A DNA stretch of 64,000 nucleotides from Methylobacterium terricola (GTDB lineage Bacteria > Pseudomonadota > Alphaproteobacteria > Rhizobiales > Beijerinckiaceae), in contig NZ_VDDA01000007.1 in NCBI RefSeq assembly GCF_006151805.1, positions 186,001 to 250,000 of the forward strand, written 5' to 3'. Made by a program: the position numbers and the translations under genes. The notes under the pieces are model-generated. The model saw only the letters and a program-made list of their open reading frames with translations, made no database searches and had not been told where the DNA came from. This document shows positions 8,963 to 17,816 of this stretch, piece by piece. How positions within the stretch are numbered: position 1 is the first letter of the stretch; each line of letters begins with the position of its first letter.

Positions 8963-9076
8963 GGCAGGGGCTCACGATGGACGGCACGGGTGCCGACACC
9001 ATCATGGCCGATCCGTGCGCAGCACCGAGGACGACACCGTGAGGCGTCGACCATCGGTCGACGCGATGATCGGGCC

Positions 9077-9880
9077 TCAGAAATTCGCCCGCGCCTCGAT
9101 GCTCGAATAATAGCCCGAGCCCTGGACCCGGTCCTGGACGTAGCCCGCCGCCAGCGACATCTGCACCGGACCGAACTTCATGCCGGAGAGGTGGGCGCCG
9201 ATCCGGTACTGGCGGAAGAAGTCGTCGCCGAGGAACAAAGCCTCGGGACCGATATAGACGCCGTCGGCGACCATGTAGCCGAGGCGGACGCGGGAATAAT
9301 AGGCGTTGAACTTGGTCGAGTAGGAGCCGTAGGCCGACACCATGGTACGGTCGGTCGGGTTGGCGTAGAAGTTCGCCGCGACGCGCAGGCCGACACCGGT
9401 GCCGACCACCGGGTTGCCCGGATCGACGACCGAGAGCTGGTTGCTGCGGGCGTTGAAGCCGATGAAGCCGGCGAGGGCGGCGTCGCGCCAGATCCACTCG
9501 TAGCCGGCCATCACCGAGCCCTCCTCCTGGTAGCCCGTCACCCGCGAGGCGACGGCCTGGCCCGGATAGGAGTAGGTGCCGGCGATGGCCTCGACCCGCA
9601 CCCGCGGCCCGCTCTGGCTCGCCGAGCCGGCGACCGGCGCCGTGACGGTGACCGAGCCGAAGGCCGAGCTGTTCGAGGTGACGCTGGTCGAGCCGTCGAC
9701 GGCGATCGCCCAGCTGTCGTCGACGGCCTGCGTCTGCGCGCCGGTATACCAGTCGGCGCTCGCCGCCGCCGGGGCCCGCAGGTCGGCCGCCAGGGCCTCG
9801 CCGGACACGGCAAGGCCGGCGAGAAGGGAGAGGCCGGCGCCGAGGACGCGCCGGTTTCGATGCTGGACCGAGGCAATCAA
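9077..9880 (-). CDS. bcsS: Cellulose biosynthesis protein BcsS, outer-membrane beta-barrel-like
   Basis: This 267-residue protein has a signal peptide (about residues 1-31, ending GEALAAD) and alternating aromatic/hydrophobic strands to a C-terminal F (SIEARANF), as in outer-membrane barrels. Sequence features such as AGYEWIWRDAALAGFIGF and a repeated strand pattern match my recollection of the BcsS family found beside alphaproteobacterial bcs operons. Its biochemical role is not established; an envelope role in cellulose export is inferred. The start is TTG at 9880, supported by a strong GAGGAGG site 5 nt upstream. It is transcribed in the same direction as bcsA but separated from it by the tautomerase gene. 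Confidence 0.8.
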   Translation of the reverse strand: MIASVQHRNRRVLGAGLSLLAGLAVSGEALAADLRAPAAASADWYTGAQTQAVDDSWAIAVDGSTSVTSNSSAFGSVTVTAPVAGSASQSGPRVRVEAIAGTYSYPGQAVASRVTGYQEEGSVMAGYEWIWRDAALAGFIGFNARSNQLSVVDPGNPVVGTGVGLRVAANFYANPTDRTMVSAYGSYSTKFNAYYSRVRLGYMVADGVYIGPEALFLGDDFFRQYRIGAHLSGMKFGPVQMSLAAGYVQDRVQGSGYYSSIEARANF

Positions 9881-10037
9881 CGCCGCCTCCTCTGCAAGGT
9901 GTCGATCGAATACCCACCGATTTATGCAGGGGAACGGTTAAAATTTAGCTTTCATTCGAAGCGAAAGACGAGAGGCAATTTTTACCGAGCCAGCGCCGAG
10001 TATTCCTGTTGCTCCTTGAGCGACGGGCAGGGCCGGA

Positions 10038-12512
10038 TCAGGCGGCGCGGTTCGCGGCCGGCGCGGCCGCGCCGAGCACGGAGGCGAGATCCTCGGGCCG
10101 GAACGGCTTGTCGAGCTGCAGGAAGCGCCGGGCCGCCGCCGGCAGCTGGCCGTGCGGGCTCGCCAGGATGACGCGGATGCCGGGATGGCGCTCGACCACG
10201 GTGGCGGCGAGCTGGAGGCCGGTCATCACCGGCATCGCCTGGTCGGCGATCATCGCGTCGAAGGCGGCATCCTGCGCCAGCAGGGCGAGCGCGTGCTCGC
10301 CGGAGGCCGCTTGGACCACCGCGTGGCCGAGTTCCCCCAAGGCTTCCGCGACGCTCGCACGCACGAGGCTGTCGCTCTCGACCAGCAGGATGCGCAAGCG
10401 CGCCTCGGCCGGGGCGGCGACCGCCTCGGGGGCGCGGGCCTCGGCGCGCAGCCAGATCTCGGCCAGGAACGCCTCCTCGCCGCGCCCGTCGCAGACGAGG
10501 CGCCAGGCGCCGCCAGCGTCGCGCACCAGCTGCGCCACGGTGTCGAGCGACCGTGGCGACGGCCGCATCACCGCGCCGGCACCCCGCCGCCCGCTGGCGA
10601 ACAGGATGCGCAGGGCCGGCCCCTCCGGCATCCCGGGCAGCGGCGGCGCCCCGGCCGGGTGCGCGGCGGCGCCGATCGCGAAGCCGTGCAGGCCGAGGTC
10701 GCGGACATGGAAAGCGAGGTTGAGCAGCACCAGCTCGAGCAGCCGCTCGCCGCAGCGCGCCCGCGGCAGATCGTCGGGAATGCGGGTGACGAGAGGAGCC
10801 TCGCGCAGCACGTTCGCCTGCAGGAAGGGCAGGAACGCCGCCACGGTCGCGGCGAGATCGGACGAGGCCAGGTCAGCGCCGGAGGCGTCGCCGCCCGCGG
10901 CCTCGGTGCCGCCGCGTACCAGGCCGAGCAGGCGGCGGGTGAGCGCCGCACCGCGATGCGCGCCGGCGAGCGCCGCATCGGTCAGGGCGGCCTGGCGGGC
11001 ATCGAGGGCGGTCTGGCGCCGCAGCACCCCGAGATTGGCGAGCACCACCGTCAGCACGTCGTTGAAATCGTGGACGATGCCGTCGGTGACCCGGCGCAGG
11101 ACGAGGTTGCGGCGCCGTTCGTTGGCGCCGGCCGGGGTGTCGGGCGCATCCCCCTCGCGAATCGCCCGGCTGAGCGCGTGGACCCGCACCCGGCCGGCGG
11201 CATCGCGGCCGCGCAGGAACCGCACCAGCAGGCGCCCGCCCGCCTCCGACCCCGGCCCGCGCAGGCGCAAGGCGACGTCGTGCGGACCGTCGGCCGCGAG
11301 CGCCGCCGCCAGGGTGAGGTCTAGCAGGGGACGGTCGGCGGGCTCGAAGCGGGCCGCGAGGTCGGCCATGGTCGCGACGCGGTCGGCGCCCGCCAGGGTG
11401 CCGGACGGGGTGCCGGGACTTGCGCGATCCGACCACACCACCTGCCGGGTCTCGGGATCGATCTCCCAGCAGGTCCAGCCCGACATCGCCTCGAAGGTGG
11501 TGAGCCGGCCGCGGACGCGGTCGAGGCCGCTCCCGGCCCCGGCGAGCCGGGCATCGAGGCTGAGCGTCCGGTCGCGGACGGTGCCGGAGATCGCCGCGAT
11601 CTCGCGCACCCGCGAGACCGGCGCCCCGTCGAGACCGTCGCCCGGAGCGTCGTCGGCCAGGCGCCGCAGCCGCGCCGAGACCCGCCCGCCGAGCGCGTAG
11701 CCGAGGCCGCCGGCGCCCAGCACCAGGGCGAGGCCGAGGGCGATCAGGCGCGGATCCGCCCCGGCCGGCGCCGCAACGGGGATCCCGGGGGCCGACGCGG
11801 TGACGAGCCAGCCGGGGCTGGCGAGGTCGCGGCTGCCGCGGGTCGGCGCGGCCTCGTGCGGGCGTGGGTCGTCGGCGGCCGGCAGGACGCCGAGAAGGGC
11901 GCGGCCATCCGCCCCGGCCACCGCGAAGCGGATCCCGTCGCGGATCGCCTCGCTTGCGCCGACGCCGCGGCGGATGCGCTCGCCGATGCCGTCGAAGAAA
12001 GCGGGTGCGGCGCGCAGCACGAGGCTGTCCGACCGGCCGGGCAGCCCGAGCGCCAGGGTCAGGGCGAAGGGCGCCTCGTCGGGACCCGCGGTGATCGCGA
12101 TCTCGGCCCTGCGGGCCGGCGCCGCGGTCGCGATGCGCAGCAGCGGGGTCCCGCCGCCGGAGGCGCGCGGGGTCCCGTCCGGGGCGAGCAGCACGGCGTC
12201 GCGGTAGCGTGGATTGAGGGAAAGCCAGTCCTGCAGCCGCGCCGCGCGCCAGGCATCGGACACGCCCGAATCGTCGAGGCGCAGCAGCAGGGCGGCGTTG
12301 CGGGCGTCGCCGATCGCGGCGCCGAGCTCCTCGTCGAGGGCGTCGGCATAGGCCCGGGCGGCCTGGACGAGGGCGGGCCGCTCGGTTCCGGCCTGGCGCG
12401 GGGCGCTCGACAGCGCCCCCCCGAACCAGGCCAGCCCGAAGGCCGCCGCCGCCACCCCGGCGAGCTGGGCAGCGTTCAGCACCTTGAGCGAGATCCGGAC
12501 CGAGTCCAGCAT
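10038..12512 (-). CDS. Hybrid sensor histidine kinase/response regulator with degenerate ATPase
   Basis: The 824-residue protein has TM helix 1 (about 13-33), a periplasmic sensor region, TM helix 2 (about 255-277), a PAS-like region (330-450), a dimerisation domain with the HDFND phosphohistidine motif (H481), an ATPase-like region and a C-terminal receiver. The receiver looks functional: acidic pocket E712/D714, phospho-acceptor D757, K802. The ATPase region is not. The N-box reads LLNLAFHVRDLG with H602 in place of the catalytic Asn, and no DxGxG box is found. It may be a pseudokinase, phosphatase or scaffold. It lies between bcsS and the polymer genes, so a link to polysaccharide control is plausible but inferred. 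Confidence 0.8.
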   Translation of the reverse strand: MLDSVRISLKVLNAAQLAGVAAAAFGLAWFGGALSSAPRQAGTERPALVQAARAYADALDEELGAAIGDARNAALLLRLDDSGVSDAWRAARLQDWLSLNPRYRDAVLLAPDGTPRASGGGTPLLRIATAAPARRAEIAITAGPDEAPFALTLALGLPGRSDSLVLRAAPAFFDGIGERIRRGVGASEAIRDGIRFAVAGADGRALLGVLPAADDPRPHEAAPTRGSRDLASPGWLVTASAPGIPVAAPAGADPRLIALGLALVLGAGGLGYALGGRVSARLRRLADDAPGDGLDGAPVSRVREIAAISGTVRDRTLSLDARLAGAGSGLDRVRGRLTTFEAMSGWTCWEIDPETRQVVWSDRASPGTPSGTLAGADRVATMADLAARFEPADRPLLDLTLAAALAADGPHDVALRLRGPGSEAGGRLLVRFLRGRDAAGRVRVHALSRAIREGDAPDTPAGANERRRNLVLRRVTDGIVHDFNDVLTVVLANLGVLRRQTALDARQAALTDAALAGAHRGAALTRRLLGLVRGGTEAAGGDASGADLASSDLAATVAAFLPFLQANVLREAPLVTRIPDDLPRARCGERLLELVLLNLAFHVRDLGLHGFAIGAAAHPAGAPPLPGMPEGPALRILFASGRRGAGAVMRPSPRSLDTVAQLVRDAGGAWRLVCDGRGEEAFLAEIWLRAEARAPEAVAAPAEARLRILLVESDSLVRASVAEALGELGHAVVQAASGEHALALLAQDAAFDAMIADQAMPVMTGLQLAATVVERHPGIRVILASPHGQLPAAARRFLQLDKPFRPEDLASVLGAAAPAANRAA

Positions 12513-12877
12513 GAACAGGTTCCACCGCGCCAGCCGAGCCCCGCCCCGAAGGTGGCACCCGCGCTCTGCAACCAGGGCCGGTATCCGCTTAAGGTCGGGT
12601 TAACGCTGTTCGCTCTTGCGGCGCCGGGTCGGCGGTGGCGCGGGCCGCAAGCGCGTCCGGCCGGTGCGCGAACCCCGAGCCAACGCCCGTCTTGCGCAAG
12701 AGAAAGGGCGCCGCCGCGGGACGCAGCCGAGGCAGCCGGCTGCATGCCCGCAGCCTTCTGGACCGTGGCGGCAGCCTGCGCGTCCAGATCGTGAGACCAC
12801 CCGGCGAACGGGCTCTTGCCGCGAGCATCCTCGAATTCCCGCATCGCCGTTCGCGACAGTCCCGTACGGATGACCGA
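12513..12877. other. Intergenic region upstream of the hybrid kinase gene
   Basis: These 365 bases lie between the end of the polymerase-like gene and the kinase start. Minus-strand open frames (for example 12476-12844) have no recognisable domain and overlap the kinase start, so I do not call them. It probably holds the kinase promoter; I cannot place it. Confidence 0.4.
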
Positions 12878-14098
12878 TCACGGGGTGGCTGTCTGCTCCT
12901 CCGCCGGCTCCGCCCCATCCGCCGCCCCCAGCATGAACCACACCAGGGCCGCGGTCTTGATCGAGAACGGCGAGTCGCTGATGACGAGGAGGAGGCAGAG
13001 ATAGATCGCCATGGCGCAGCGGAGTCGCCAGCCGTCCGGGTTGCGGGCCGGCATCAGCACGAACAGGCCCCAGGCCACCAGGGTGCCGGCGATGCCGAGC
13101 TGGGTCAGCGCGTAGGCGTAGCCGGAATCGGACAGGAACAGCTTGTCGGGCAGGATGCCCATCACGCCCGCGGGCGGCAGCGAGGTGACGAGCAGGGCGG
13201 CCCAGAGCAGCCGGCCGGCAATGTCGTTCTGCCAGCTCACCTGCATGCTCTCGTAGCCGTAGACCGTCAGCGCCAAGAGGATCGTGAACGGCAGGGCGAA
13301 CCAGAGCAGGCGCGGCAGGCGCCAGCCGACCAGCATCGCTCCGGCGATCGCGACGCAGACATAGGCCCCGAAACGGGCATCGGCCAGGATGATGGTCACG
13401 GCGGCGCAGAGGAACAGCCAGGCCCGGCCCCGCATGGTGCGGCGGTAGAGCGCCCAGGCGAACAGCACGGCGCCGAAATTGCCGGCCGAGACCGGCTCGA
13501 GGAAGACCGACGACACGCGGTGCGGCCCGAGGAACGGCAGGATGGTTCGCGAATCCGGCCGGATGCCGCTGGTGAACAGCGAGCCGGTCAGCTCGTTGAT
13601 CTCCGACGCGGACATGCTGCCGCGGGCCACGTAGTAGCGCACGATGTTGAAGTATTGCTGATAGGTGTCGAACAGGCCGTACTCGAACAGCCCCATGACC
13701 ACGACGATGATTCCGGAGGCGAGCACCGCCTGGTCGGCGCTGCGCAGGTCGGGCGAGCGCATCCCGAGATTGTAGAACACGACCGGGATCAGGAAGTCGC
13801 GCACGCCCTTGACGTCGGTCGAGCCGCGCAAGGCCAGGAGGAGCAGACCGTAGGAGACGAGCCCGGCGAGGATCAGCCACGGCCCCGGCCGCTCGTCGAG
13901 GGCAAAGCCGAGGGTGAGCGCGATGATCGCCACCTCGGCGCCGATCACCGTACCGCCCGAGACCGGGAATCCGGCGGTGTTGAGGAAGCACAGGCCGGCA
14001 TTGAAGACCAGCGCCGCGATCAGCACGAGCAAGGCCGCCCGCGCCTGGTAGGGCGCGCGCCGGTCGGCGGCCGGCAGGGCGGCGGCGGCCATGGTCAT
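12878..14098 (-). CDS. O-antigen ligase/polymerase-like membrane protein (Wzy-type)
   Basis: The 406-residue polytopic protein has about ten hydrophobic helices and a long central soluble loop (around residues 150-200, containing YQQYFNIVRYYVARGS), which is the usual topology of Wzy/WaaL-type proteins that polymerise or ligate undecaprenyl-linked glycans. Sequence conservation in this group is weak, so the call rests on topology and context. The start ATG 14098 has a GAGGAGG site that overlaps the stop of the upstream Wzz-like gene (10-bp gap), so the two are co-translated. Together with the Wzz-like and acyltransferase genes it suggests a second exopolysaccharide distinct from cellulose. Confidence 0.75.
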   Translation of the reverse strand: MTMAAAALPAADRRAPYQARAALLVLIAALVFNAGLCFLNTAGFPVSGGTVIGAEVAIIALTLGFALDERPGPWLILAGLVSYGLLLLALRGSTDVKGVRDFLIPVVFYNLGMRSPDLRSADQAVLASGIIVVVMGLFEYGLFDTYQQYFNIVRYYVARGSMSASEINELTGSLFTSGIRPDSRTILPFLGPHRVSSVFLEPVSAGNFGAVLFAWALYRRTMRGRAWLFLCAAVTIILADARFGAYVCVAIAGAMLVGWRLPRLLWFALPFTILLALTVYGYESMQVSWQNDIAGRLLWAALLVTSLPPAGVMGILPDKLFLSDSGYAYALTQLGIAGTLVAWGLFVLMPARNPDGWRLRCAMAIYLCLLLVISDSPFSIKTAALVWFMLGAADGAEPAEEQTATP

Positions 14099-14108
14099 CC
14101 GGTCCTCC

Positions 14109-16088
14109 TCACGCCGCCCGCACGCGGCCCGGCACCGGCGAGGAGCCGGCCGCCGGCCGGAGCGGCGCGATCGAGCGCCGCCCCTCGACCGCGACGAGGC
14201 CGAACAGCCCCTGCGCCCGGAAGCGGCCGGCGCCGTCGAGCGTCTCGAGCAGGCGCTCGAGCCGGGCGCGGGTCATCCGCCCGGGGGCGACGACGAGCAG
14301 GATCGCATCCGAGGTCTCGGGGATCGACAGCCAGCCGTCGCCGCGGCCGACGTCGCGCTCCGCCACGATGATCTCGGGCCGCATCATCCGCTCGACCCCG
14401 CGGACGGGCTCGACGACCGAGAGCTGGCCGCGGACCGGGACGTCGGAGCGCGGGCCGTCGCCGAAGCCGAGCCGGGCATGGGCCTGCTCGGGCACCAGCA
14501 GGGCCGGCTCGCCGAGGCGGATCAGGAGGTCGGTGAGCACCTCCGCCGCGTGCAGGCGCTCGGGCCCGAACCCGTCGGAGGCCACGGTGACCACCACCGC
14601 CTGGTTGCGGCCGGCGAGCCGGGTCCGCAATTCCCGGGCCACGGTGACGAGCGCCTCGTCGGCCCCGCCGCCCCGGCCGCGCCGCCCCGGCCGCTGCAGC
14701 CGGGCCCAGACCGGCGCGCCGGCGGCGCCGAGACCCGCCACCGTCGTGATGTTGCCGCGCCAGAGATCGTAGAGGAAGCCGAGGATCAGCCCGAGCACCG
14801 CGCCGAACAGACCGGCGGCGACGACCACGATCGGTGCCGGGGTGTCCGAGGGCTTGAGCGGCGGGGTGGCCCGGGAGACGATCTGCGAGTTGCTCGGGTT
14901 GATCGATTGCTGCTGCTCGAGGTCCTTGGTCCGGTCGAGGACGAGGTTGTAGGTGCGCCGGATCGCCTCCGCCTCGCTCTCGAGCTGGCGCAGGCGGATG
15001 CCCTCCTGGTTGCTGCTGGTCTGGTTCTGGATCAGCCGGTCGGCCCGGCTGCGCAGCTGGCGCAGGGACGCCTCGGCCCGGCGCAGATCCTCGTCGATGG
15101 TGCGGCGGATCCGGTCGGCCTCGGCCGCGATCAGCCGGGCGGTCGCGGCGCGCTGGGCGGCGAGCGCGATCATCTGCGGGTGGCTCGGCCCGAGGCTGCG
15201 GGAGAGCTGGGCGATCTCCTGGAGGGTCTGCGCGTACTGGGTGCGCAGCGACACCATCACCTGGGAGGTGTCGGCCTCCGGCACCGCCTGGACCTGTCCG
15301 TCGGGCTCGCGCAGCGCGCGCACCTGCTCGCGCCGCGCCGAGAGCCGGGCGAGGTTGGTCTCGGCGGCGGTGATCTGGGTGTAGAGCTCCTTCAGCTGCT
15401 GCGACACCAGGAGGCCGGCATCGCTGGAGCCGATCAGCCCCTTCTCGGCCCGGTAGCGCTCGACCGCGACATCGGCCCGGTTGAGCTGGGCGCGCAGGTC
15501 GCCGGCCTGGGTCAGCAGCGCCTCGTTGGCGCGCCGCACCGCCGAGATCCGGTCACGGGCGCCGACCTCGAAGAACTGCGCCGCGATGGTGTTGGCGATC
15601 TCGGCCGCGCGCCGGGCGTCCGGATAGGCGACGGTGAGCTGGAAGTTGAACGAGTTCTCGACCCGGCGCACCACGATGCGCTTGCGCAGGGCCTCGAGCG
15701 CGACCACCGCCGAGTCGGCACCCGGGGGGGCGCCGCGGGTCAGGACCGGGTCCTCGGCGAGGCCGAGCTCGGCCACCACCGGGTCGAGGAGCTTTGCCGA
15801 GAGCAGGATCAGCCCCTGGCTCTCGAGATTGGCGAAGTCGAGCTGGGCCGGCGCGTCCTGGCGCGACAGGCCGCGGCCGACGATCTGCAGCGCCTGGGGG
15901 TCGATCAGCAGCTCGACCGTGGCGCGGTAGGTCGGGACCTGCTTGAGCGCGTAGAGCCCGCCGAGCGAGGCCATGACGCCGGCGCTGGCGACGATCCACA
16001 GGCTGCGCCGGCGCGCCGAGCCCCACAGATCCGCGAGCGTGCCGCCGGTCCTGCGGGTGGTGGCCGCGGCGGGATCTGCCGTCGACAT
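14109..16088 (-). CDS. Wzz/Wzc-type polysaccharide chain-length protein lacking a Walker A motif
   Basis: The chosen start, ATG 16088 (MSTADPAAAT), gives 659 residues. An ATG at 16106 and other in-frame starts within the tandem repeats upstream are possible. The N-terminal Wzz domain has one TM helix (about residues 30-50), then a long coiled-coil periplasmic region (150-400), the PCP-type proline-rich segment and second TM (ATPPLKPSDTPAP then VVVAAGLFGAVLGLILGFL). The cytoplasmic tail has the size and layout of a Wzc/ExoP BY-kinase domain, but where GxxGxGKS should be it reads VASDGFGPERLHAAE, and no Tyr-rich tail is present. It is therefore probably a structural co-polymerase without kinase activity. 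Confidence 0.85.
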   Translation of the reverse strand: MSTADPAAATTRRTGGTLADLWGSARRRSLWIVASAGVMASLGGLYALKQVPTYRATVELLIDPQALQIVGRGLSRQDAPAQLDFANLESQGLILLSAKLLDPVVAELGLAEDPVLTRGAPPGADSAVVALEALRKRIVVRRVENSFNFQLTVAYPDARRAAEIANTIAAQFFEVGARDRISAVRRANEALLTQAGDLRAQLNRADVAVERYRAEKGLIGSSDAGLLVSQQLKELYTQITAAETNLARLSARREQVRALREPDGQVQAVPEADTSQVMVSLRTQYAQTLQEIAQLSRSLGPSHPQMIALAAQRAATARLIAAEADRIRRTIDEDLRRAEASLRQLRSRADRLIQNQTSSNQEGIRLRQLESEAEAIRRTYNLVLDRTKDLEQQQSINPSNSQIVSRATPPLKPSDTPAPIVVVAAGLFGAVLGLILGFLYDLWRGNITTVAGLGAAGAPVWARLQRPGRRGRGGGADEALVTVARELRTRLAGRNQAVVVTVASDGFGPERLHAAEVLTDLLIRLGEPALLVPEQAHARLGFGDGPRSDVPVRGQLSVVEPVRGVERMMRPEIIVAERDVGRGDGWLSIPETSDAILLVVAPGRMTRARLERLLETLDGAGRFRAQGLFGLVAVEGRRSIAPLRPAAGSSPVPGRVRAA

Positions 16089-16400
16089 CTCGTGCCCCTG
16101 CCTCATGCGATGCCCACTTGCCAGGTCCACTCGCCAAGTCCACTTGCCAGGTCCACTTGCCAGGTCCACTCGCGACATCCGGCCGACGGCGGCGCGGGCG
16201 CCGGGACGATGTCCGCGCCTGCGCCGCACGGCCGATGACTCGCTTTCGCGACAGTCATCCCCCGGTCGAGCGCGTCGGTCGATCTTCCCTGAACCTGCAG
16301 GGTACAGGCAGGAACTTAGTCATGGTTCGGTTACCGATCCGCCAGCCGTTTCGGCCGCCGGGTCATCCCAAACCGGGACAGGCCGGCGGGCGCCTCCGCG
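16089..16400. other. Intergenic region upstream of the Wzz-like gene with tandem repeats
   Basis: About 310 bases between the acyltransferase stop and the Wzz-like start. They contain the 13-bp tandem repeats at 16114-16178 and otherwise nothing I recognise. A promoter for the Wzz-like/polymerase pair is expected here. Confidence 0.45.
16114..16178. repeat. 13-bp tandem repeat, five units
   Basis: CCACTTGCCAGGT occurs as units 1, 3 and 4, CCACTCGCCAAGT as unit 2, and a divergent unit (CCACTCGCGACAT) closes the array. The array ends about 25 bases before the Wzz-like start codon, reading in gene direction. 13 is not a multiple of 3, so copy-number change would alter spacing or any upstream in-frame start. 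Confidence 0.85.
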
Positions 16401-17606
16401 TCAGCGCGGAACCAGCGCCGCGCCGCCGGCCGCGACGCGCGCCCGCTCCGCCGCCGGATCCGCGATCGCCGCTGCCAGCCGGGCGTCGTTGCGACGGAAC
16501 CAGGCGAGGGACGGGCGCTCGACGAGGCGGCAGGTGAGGGCGGCGAGCGGCACGGTGACGGCGACCAGCAGGGCGGCGACCGCCAGGTTGGCGGCGCCGG
16601 ACCCGAAATCGAGGTAGCGGTCGTGGCCGAGGATCACCGTGTGCGGCAGGCCGGTGCGCAGCTCGACGGCATGCATCGCGGTGGTGAAGGCCTGGATCAC
16701 CGGCAGGTGCAGCAGGTAGATCGAGAACGACCACAGGCCGAGGCTCTGGGCCGGCCGGGCGCGGGCGAGGTCCGACAGGGCACCCCGCCCGTGCGAGAAC
16801 AGCGCGATCGCGATCCCGAAGGCCAGGCTCGCCGCGCAGGCCTCGATCCCCTGCGGCATCAGCGCCACCACCGCCACCACGGCGAAGGCGGCCGCGGCCT
16901 CCGCCACCGTCGCGGCGGCCCGCGGCAGCCGCAGGGCGTCGCGCAGGGTATAGGCGAGGCAGCCCACGAACAAGTCGAACAGGCAGCGCACGATGCCCCA
17001 GTTCTGGATCACGAATAGCGTGCGCGGGCTCACCCACCACAGCGCCAGCGCCAAGGTCGCCGCCAAGGTCGCAAAGACGAGGCGGGCCCGCGGGCCGGCG
17101 ATCATCACCGTGAGGGCCAGCCCCAGCGAGGCCCAGAACTCGACCGCGACGCTCCAGGACGGGAAGTTCCAGCTGTAATCGCCGAAGGTGCGGAAATTGT
17201 GCAGGAACAGGATGTGGGTGACGATCTCGATCGGCCGGTGGCCGGCGCCGAAGGGCGGCGTCGCGACCGGCGTGCCGGCATGGCGCGACAGGTAGGCGTA
17301 GCGCACCAGCTCGAGCAGGATGAGGAGGGCGAGCGTCGCGGCGTGCAGGGGCCAGAGCCGGCCGAACCGCATCAGGCCGAAGCGGAACACCTGCCGGCCG
17401 GTCGCCAGCCGGTCGCCATAGGCGTGCAGCAATACGAAGCCCGACAGCACGAAGAAGATGTCGACGCAGAATTGCAGGTTCGGGAACCACGACTGCTGCA
17501 GCAACGGGTGGGCGAGCGGCATGTGGAAGAACGCCACCGTCAATGCGCAGATGCCGCGCCCGGCATCCAATACCTCGAACCGGTCTTTCCCGTCGCGCCT
17601 GTTCAT
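16401..17606 (-). CDS. Acyltransferase family 3 membrane protein (exopolysaccharide O-acylation)
   Basis: With the start at ATG 17606 (MNRRDGKDRFEVLD) the protein has 401 residues and about ten TM helices. Family-3 acyltransferase marks are present: DAGRGICALTVAFFHM near the N-terminus with the conserved R and H, CVDIFFVLSGFVLLHAY, and RFGRLWPLH. Such proteins transfer acetyl or other acyl groups to extracellular glycans. It lies beyond the Wzz-like gene in the same direction and is divergent from an acyl carrier protein gene, which raises the possibility of a non-acetyl acyl donor. A longer frame upstream (to 17798) has no family similarity and runs through the divergent promoter region. Confidence 0.88.
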   Translation of the reverse strand: MNRRDGKDRFEVLDAGRGICALTVAFFHMPLAHPLLQQSWFPNLQFCVDIFFVLSGFVLLHAYGDRLATGRQVFRFGLMRFGRLWPLHAATLALLILLELVRYAYLSRHAGTPVATPPFGAGHRPIEIVTHILFLHNFRTFGDYSWNFPSWSVAVEFWASLGLALTVMIAGPRARLVFATLAATLALALWWVSPRTLFVIQNWGIVRCLFDLFVGCLAYTLRDALRLPRAAATVAEAAAAFAVVAVVALMPQGIEACAASLAFGIAIALFSHGRGALSDLARARPAQSLGLWSFSIYLLHLPVIQAFTTAMHAVELRTGLPHTVILGHDRYLDFGSGAANLAVAALLVAVTVPLAALTCRLVERPSLAWFRRNDARLAAAIADPAAERARVAAGGAALVPR

Positions 17607-17762
17607 CGTCCGCCACCCGTGCCGTTCTCGCACAACCCTGTCCGGTCCGGGGATGCCGGGCCGCCCGTTCGGCGCGGCAGCGCAGGATTGATGCCGGGCG
17701 GGCCAAGACCGGCGGGGCGGCCCGGATGGTACGAGACGATTCACCAGCCCGCCGGAATGAGT

Positions 17763-17791
17763 TTGATTTCTGCCGTGTAACTGCCTAGGAT
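17763..17791 (+). promoter_or_regulatory. Sigma70-like promoter of the acyl carrier protein gene
   Basis: TTGATT (17763-17768) and TAGGAT (17786-17791) are spaced by 17 nt and lie 25 nt before ATG 17817. A GAGGG ribosome site is positioned between them and the start. Spacing is ideal and both boxes are close to consensus. Confidence 0.5.
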
Positions 17792-17816
17792 GCAGCAACT
17801 AGATTGAGGGCGATCG

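Larger units (their letters stand above)
8627..9076. other. Intergenic region with two palindromic repeats
   Basis: This 450-base space separates the convergent tautomerase and bcsS genes. It contains an imperfect palindrome (8637-8682), a hairpin (8697-8726) and a full copy of the 170-bp inverted-repeat element (8795-8962). I see no gene in it. Confidence 0.7.

Noticed and set aside
12476..12844. A 122-codon minus-strand open frame before the hybrid kinase
   Set aside because: It overlaps the kinase start out of frame and has no conserved pattern.
12635..14371. A 578-codon plus-strand open frame antisense to the polymerase-like gene
   Set aside because: Charged low-complexity sequence; the minus strand codes for a clear membrane protein.
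17607..17798. Upstream extension of the acyltransferase to base 17798
   Set aside because: It would cover the acp promoter, and the family N-terminus begins at MNRRDGKDRFEVLD.
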